Assembly: GCA_903918155.1 (NCBI GenBank)
Contig: CAIXDD010000219.1
Span: forward strand, 1-6,365
Reading direction: 5' to 3'
DNA length: 6,365 nt
Source: an uncultured Hyphomicrobiales bacterium
Lineage (GTDB): Bacteria > Pseudomonadota > Alphaproteobacteria > Rhizobiales > Beijerinckiaceae
How positions within the stretch are numbered: position 1 is the first letter of the stretch; each line of letters starts with the position of its first letter. Below the pieces are notes generated by a model that made no database searches, was not told where the DNA came from, and saw nothing but the letters and a program-made list of their open reading frames with translations. Below are positions 4,525 through 6,365 of this stretch, one piece after another. The position numbers were made by a program, and so were the translations under genes.

Positions 4525-5232
4525 TCAGATGTCGCGGCCGTCCACTTGCGGGGCGAGGCCGTCGGCCATGCCCCGCACGTCGGGCTGCTGGGGATGCAGA
4601 TCCAGCGACCGGCGGAGCGCGTCCAGCGCGCGCTTGTCGAAACCCGCCGCCAGCAGGATCGAGCCCAGATCGCTCATGGCGCCGAAATGGCGCGGCTCCA
4701 GCGCCAGGGTCCGGCCCAGATCCTCCACCGCCCCGCCCCGGTCGCCGGCGAGAAAACGCGCCGCCGCGCGGGTGCGCCAGGCCTCCGCCCAATTGGGCTC
4801 AAGCGCGATCACGCGGTCGAGAAGGTCCCAGGCGAGCCCCGCCTCCTTGGGATTCAGCACGCTGCGGGCGCGCTCCATCAGCAGGTCGGCGGTGTCGGAG
4901 CCCGATTTCAACCAGACGCGCTCGATGGCGCCGGCGACGCCCGCCCCTTCCTGCGGGCTGCGGGCGGCGGCGAGGCGGCCGAACAGATCATCCAGCGCGC
5001 GGGCGCGTTGGGCGGCCCGGTCCATGACGGTCAGGGGAAGGTCGGCGGCGCGGCCGGCCCGCGTCTGGGCGAAAGCCGGCGCGGGAGCCCAGAGCGCGCC
5101 CATCGCGCCCAATGCGCCGAGCGCGGCGAGCGCCGCAAAGCCCGCAAAGCCGCCCGCACGCCTCATGCGCGCTCGCGAGAGGCGCGGAACGCTTTTGGCG
5201 CGGGAAACGCTCTTTTGGCGGGACGGAAGCAT
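4525..5232 (-). CDS. Exported TPR-repeat protein
   Basis: A 235-residue protein with tetratricopeptide repeats, which usually mediate protein-protein contacts; its partner is unknown. The first 22 residues are rich in Arg, Lys and Ser, followed by MRRAGG and a long Ala/Gly/Leu hydrophobic core ending APAFA-Q (51-56), a good signal peptidase I site. The mature protein would be periplasmic. TPR-like helix pairs run at about 113-146, 147-180 and 181-214, with the typical ending LEP at 144-146 and 178-180. The ATG at 5232 has no Shine-Dalgarno but sits where transcription from a good upstream promoter should begin; an ATG at 5166 would give a more ordinary signal peptide but also lacks one. It lies downstream of rpmJ on the same strand, separated by the rpmJ terminator. 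My memory is that TPR genes are often found beside rpmJ in Rhizobiales. Confidence 0.85.
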   Translation of the reverse strand: MLPSRQKSVSRAKSVPRLSRARMRRAGGFAGFAALAALGALGAMGALWAPAPAFAQTRAGRAADLPLTVMDRAAQRARALDDLFGRLAAARSPQEGAGVAGAIERVWLKSGSDTADLLMERARSVLNPKEAGLAWDLLDRVIALEPNWAEAWRTRAAARFLAGDRGGAVEDLGRTLALEPRHFGAMSDLGSILLAAGFDKRALDALRRSLDLHPQQPDVRGMADGLAPQVDGRDI

Positions 5233-5239
5233 GGGGAGA

Positions 5240-5267
5240 GTCTAGGGCGGCGGGCGGCGGGCGTCAA
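5240..5267 (-). promoter_or_regulatory. Promoter of the TPR gene, placed for a leaderless mRNA
   Basis: On the minus strand TTGACG (5267-5262), a 16-base spacer and CTAGAC (5245-5240). CTAGAC is followed by TCTCCCC and then the ATG at 5232, so the expected start of transcription falls on or beside the first base of the start codon. The lack of any Shine-Dalgarno before that ATG agrees with this. Confidence 0.5.
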
Positions 5268-5329
5268 AGCCAGGCGCGGGCGCGCGGTCGCGCGCAGCCT
5301 GGCTATAGCGAGGCGCGGCCCAAACGACA

Positions 5330-5355
5330 GGACCCCAGCCGCGAGGCCGGGGTCC
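5330..5355 (-). terminator. Terminator of rpmJ
   Basis: GGACCCC (5330-5336) and GGGGTCC (5349-5355) pair perfectly, with inner GCC/GGC pairs around a GCGA loop (one A-C mismatch between). On the minus strand it lies 24 bases past the rpmJ stop codon and is followed by TGTCGTTTG, a short and imperfect T tail. It separates rpmJ from the TPR gene. Confidence 0.65.
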
Positions 5356-5379
5356 CTGAACGCATAAAACAGCGTGACG

Positions 5380-5505
5380 TCAGCCCTGACGCGCCTTGTA
5401 GCGCTTCTGGACCTTGTTGATGATGTAGACGCGGCCCTTGCGGCGGACCAGCTGGTTCGCGCGGTGGCGCGTGCGCAGCGACTTGAGCGAATTGCGGACC
5501 TTCAT
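5380..5505 (-). CDS. rpmJ: 50S ribosomal protein L36, cysteine-free form
   Basis: A 41-residue basic protein of the large ribosomal subunit, beginning MKVRNSLKSL and ending KRYKARQG. It contains RRKGRVYIINK, the conserved core of the family. It has no cysteine, so the zinc-binding residues of classical L36 are absent; this is the zinc-independent (YkgO-like) form, which I recall as the usual form in alphaproteobacteria. The open frame extends upstream to 5877, but only the last 41 codons are conserved protein; the rest is leader and antisense to the neighbouring hydratase gene. The start has GGGGA five bases upstream on the minus strand. A terminator follows at 5330-5355. Confidence 0.95.
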   Translation of the reverse strand: MKVRNSLKSLRTRHRANQLVRRKGRVYIINKVQKRYKARQG

Positions 5506-5541
5506 CTCTATCCCCGGAGGTGATTGGTGCTTCAGCGGGGC

Positions 5542-5566
5542 GAGCCCACGGCCGAACGTGGCGCTC
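5542..5566 (-). promoter_or_regulatory. Hairpin in the rpmJ leader
   Basis: GAGC CCACG (5542-5550) pairs with CGTGG and GCTC (5557-5561, 5563-5566) around the loop GCCGAA with one bulged base. On the minus strand it would sit at the very 5' end of the rpmJ mRNA if the promoter at 5566-5594 is right. It could stabilise or regulate the message; ribosomal-protein genes are often controlled this way, but no match to a known leader is claimed. Confidence 0.4.
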
Positions 5567-5594
5567 CTATGCCCCATTTCCGCGCCGGGATCAA
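5566..5594 (-). promoter_or_regulatory. Weak candidate promoter of rpmJ
   Basis: On the minus strand TTGATC (5594-5589), a 17-base spacer and CATAGG (5571-5566). Spacing is ideal but the -10 box is poor. It would give a leader of about 55 nt. Confidence 0.3.
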
Positions 5595-5690
5595 TGCCCC
5601 TGCGCCCCTTGCCCCCGGATTTGACAGGCGGGCGTCCGACAGCGAGCCTGCCGCCCGGATTCACCCGCAAACTATCGGACGCCTCCCGCC

Positions 5691-6365
5691 ATGACGATCG
5701 CCGAACCGCAGGCCCGGCTGGCCGCCCAGATCGCGCAGGCGCGCCGCGCGGGCGTCCCTTTCGCCCTCGCGCCGGAGCTGGAATCGCCCGATCTCGCCAG
5801 CGCCTATGGCGTGCAGGCGGAGGCGGCGCGGCTGTTGGGCGCGCGCCCGGCCGGCTGGAAGGTCGGTTTCGCGCCAAGCGAGATCGAGGGCGGGACCGCG
5901 TGGGCCGCGCCGATTCTCGATCGCGACCTGCGCGAAAACGCGGGCGTGCATCGCATGGCGCCGGGCGGGCTCGTGAAGATCGAGGCGGAGCTTGGACTGA
6001 CCTTCGCGCGCGATCTCGTCGCGCAAGGGCGCCCGCTCACCCGCGCCGACCTGATCGACGCGCTCGCCGACGTCTTCGTCGGGATCGAGCTGATCGTCAG
6101 TCGTTTCGCCGATCCCGCGCGCGCGGGCTTCGCCACCCGCGTGGGGGATTCCTTCAGCAATGGCGCTTACGCCATCGGCGCGCGGCTGCGCGATTTTCGC
6201 GCGCTCGACCTTGCGCGGCTTCCCTGTCGGCTCGTCGTGGGCGGCGAAGTGCGCAACGAGCGCGTCGGCGGTCACGCGGACGGCGATCCGCTCACGGCGG
6301 CGGTCGCCTGGGCGAACCGGCAGGTCGACCGGTTCGGCGGGTTGCGCGCGGGCCAGTTCCTGACC
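5691..6365 (+). CDS. 2-keto-4-pentenoate hydratase family protein, 3' end cut by window
   Basis: The frame opened by ATG 5691 stays open to the window end (225 codons; the family is about 250-265 residues). It belongs to the MhpD-like 2-keto-4-pentenoate hydratase / 2-oxo-hepta-3-ene-dioate hydratase branch of the fumarylacetoacetate hydrolase superfamily. These enzymes add water to, or decarboxylate, dienoates from aromatic ring cleavage using a divalent metal. Supporting elements: GWKVGF (55-60); the metal-ligand pair E98 and E100 in KIEAELGLTFARDL; a third likely ligand E133 in VGIELIVSRF, at about the spacing seen in MhpD; SNGAYAIG (156-163); and GDPLTAAVAWANR (198-210). No meta-cleavage genes are in view, so the substrate is undefined. 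No Shine-Dalgarno precedes the ATG; a CTATC word lies about 15 bases upstream. It is divergent from rpmJ. Confidence 0.88.
   Translation, partial: MTIAEPQARLAAQIAQARRAGVPFALAPELESPDLASAYGVQAEAARLLGARPAGWKVGFAPSEIEGGTAWAAPILDRDLRENAGVHRMAPGGLVKIEAELGLTFARDLVAQGRPLTRADLIDALADVFVGIELIVSRFADPARAGFATRVGDSFSNGAYAIGARLRDFRALDLARLPCRLVVGGEVRNERVGGHADGDPLTAAVAWANRQVDRFGGLRAGQFLT

Noticed and set aside
4052..5245. Plus-strand 397-codon open frame
   Set aside because: Arg/Ala/Ser-rich shadow of the membrane-protein gene and of the TPR gene's opposite strand.
5621..5649. TTGACA on the plus strand as the hydratase -35 box
   Set aside because: No acceptable -10 box occurs 16-18 bases downstream (the bases there are GAGCCT).
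5380..5877. Minus-strand 165-codon open frame ending with L36
   Set aside because: Only the last 41 codons are L36. The upstream part is Arg/Pro/Ala-rich, has no family resemblance and overlaps the hydratase gene antisense; it is open by GC bias.
5661..6275. Minus-strand 204-codon open frame
   Set aside because: Antisense to the hydratase frame, which carries clear family motifs and metal-ligand residues.

Overview
The window is about 6.4 kb of GC-rich DNA that reads as the chromosome of an alphaproteobacterium, most likely of the order Hyphomicrobiales (Rhizobiales). The reasons are a CpdR-type single-domain response regulator, a cysteine-free 41-residue ribosomal protein L36, an N-formylglutamate amidohydrolase family gene beside cpdR, and a pair of small-RNA genes that resemble the tandem AbcR (alpha-r15) RNAs of that order. 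The genus cannot be fixed from the sequence alone. No transposase, integrase, phage gene or CRISPR array is visible.

Left part (1-1620): the 3' portion of an MFS transporter gene ends at 1129. It is followed by nearly 490 bases with no protein gene. That stretch holds two diverged copies of one unit: a sigma70-like promoter with CATATT as -10, a 5' hairpin, a small GCCC/GGGC hairpin, a C/U-rich linker and a strong intrinsic terminator. I read these as two tandem small RNAs of about 90 nt. Their 3' cores are about 94% identical, and paired positions stay paired where the sequence differs. Each RNA carries three CCUCC-type motifs, one of which copies the 3' tail of 16S rRNA. This is the most interesting part of the window.

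Middle (1618-3356): an N-formylglutamate amidohydrolase family gene (minus) is divergent from cpdR (plus), with about 220 bases between them that contain two TTAA sites of CtrA half-site type. A complete tRNA-Val(GAC) gene follows cpdR. Two short genes for unrecognised small integral membrane proteins come next (3410-3970 and 4065-4502).

Right part (4503-6365): a secreted or membrane-anchored TPR protein gene (minus) converges on the second membrane-protein gene, with a GC hairpin formed across the latter's stop codon. The TPR gene seems to be transcribed from its own promoter as a leaderless or nearly leaderless mRNA. Upstream of it lies rpmJ (minus) with its own terminator and a structured leader. 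Divergent from rpmJ is the 5' portion of a 2-keto-4-pentenoate hydratase family gene, cut by the window end.

The genes do not form one pathway. They are mostly single transcription units: transport (MFS), post-transcriptional control (the two sRNAs), cell-cycle proteolysis control (CpdR), translation (tRNA-Val, L36) and metabolism (amidohydrolase, hydratase).
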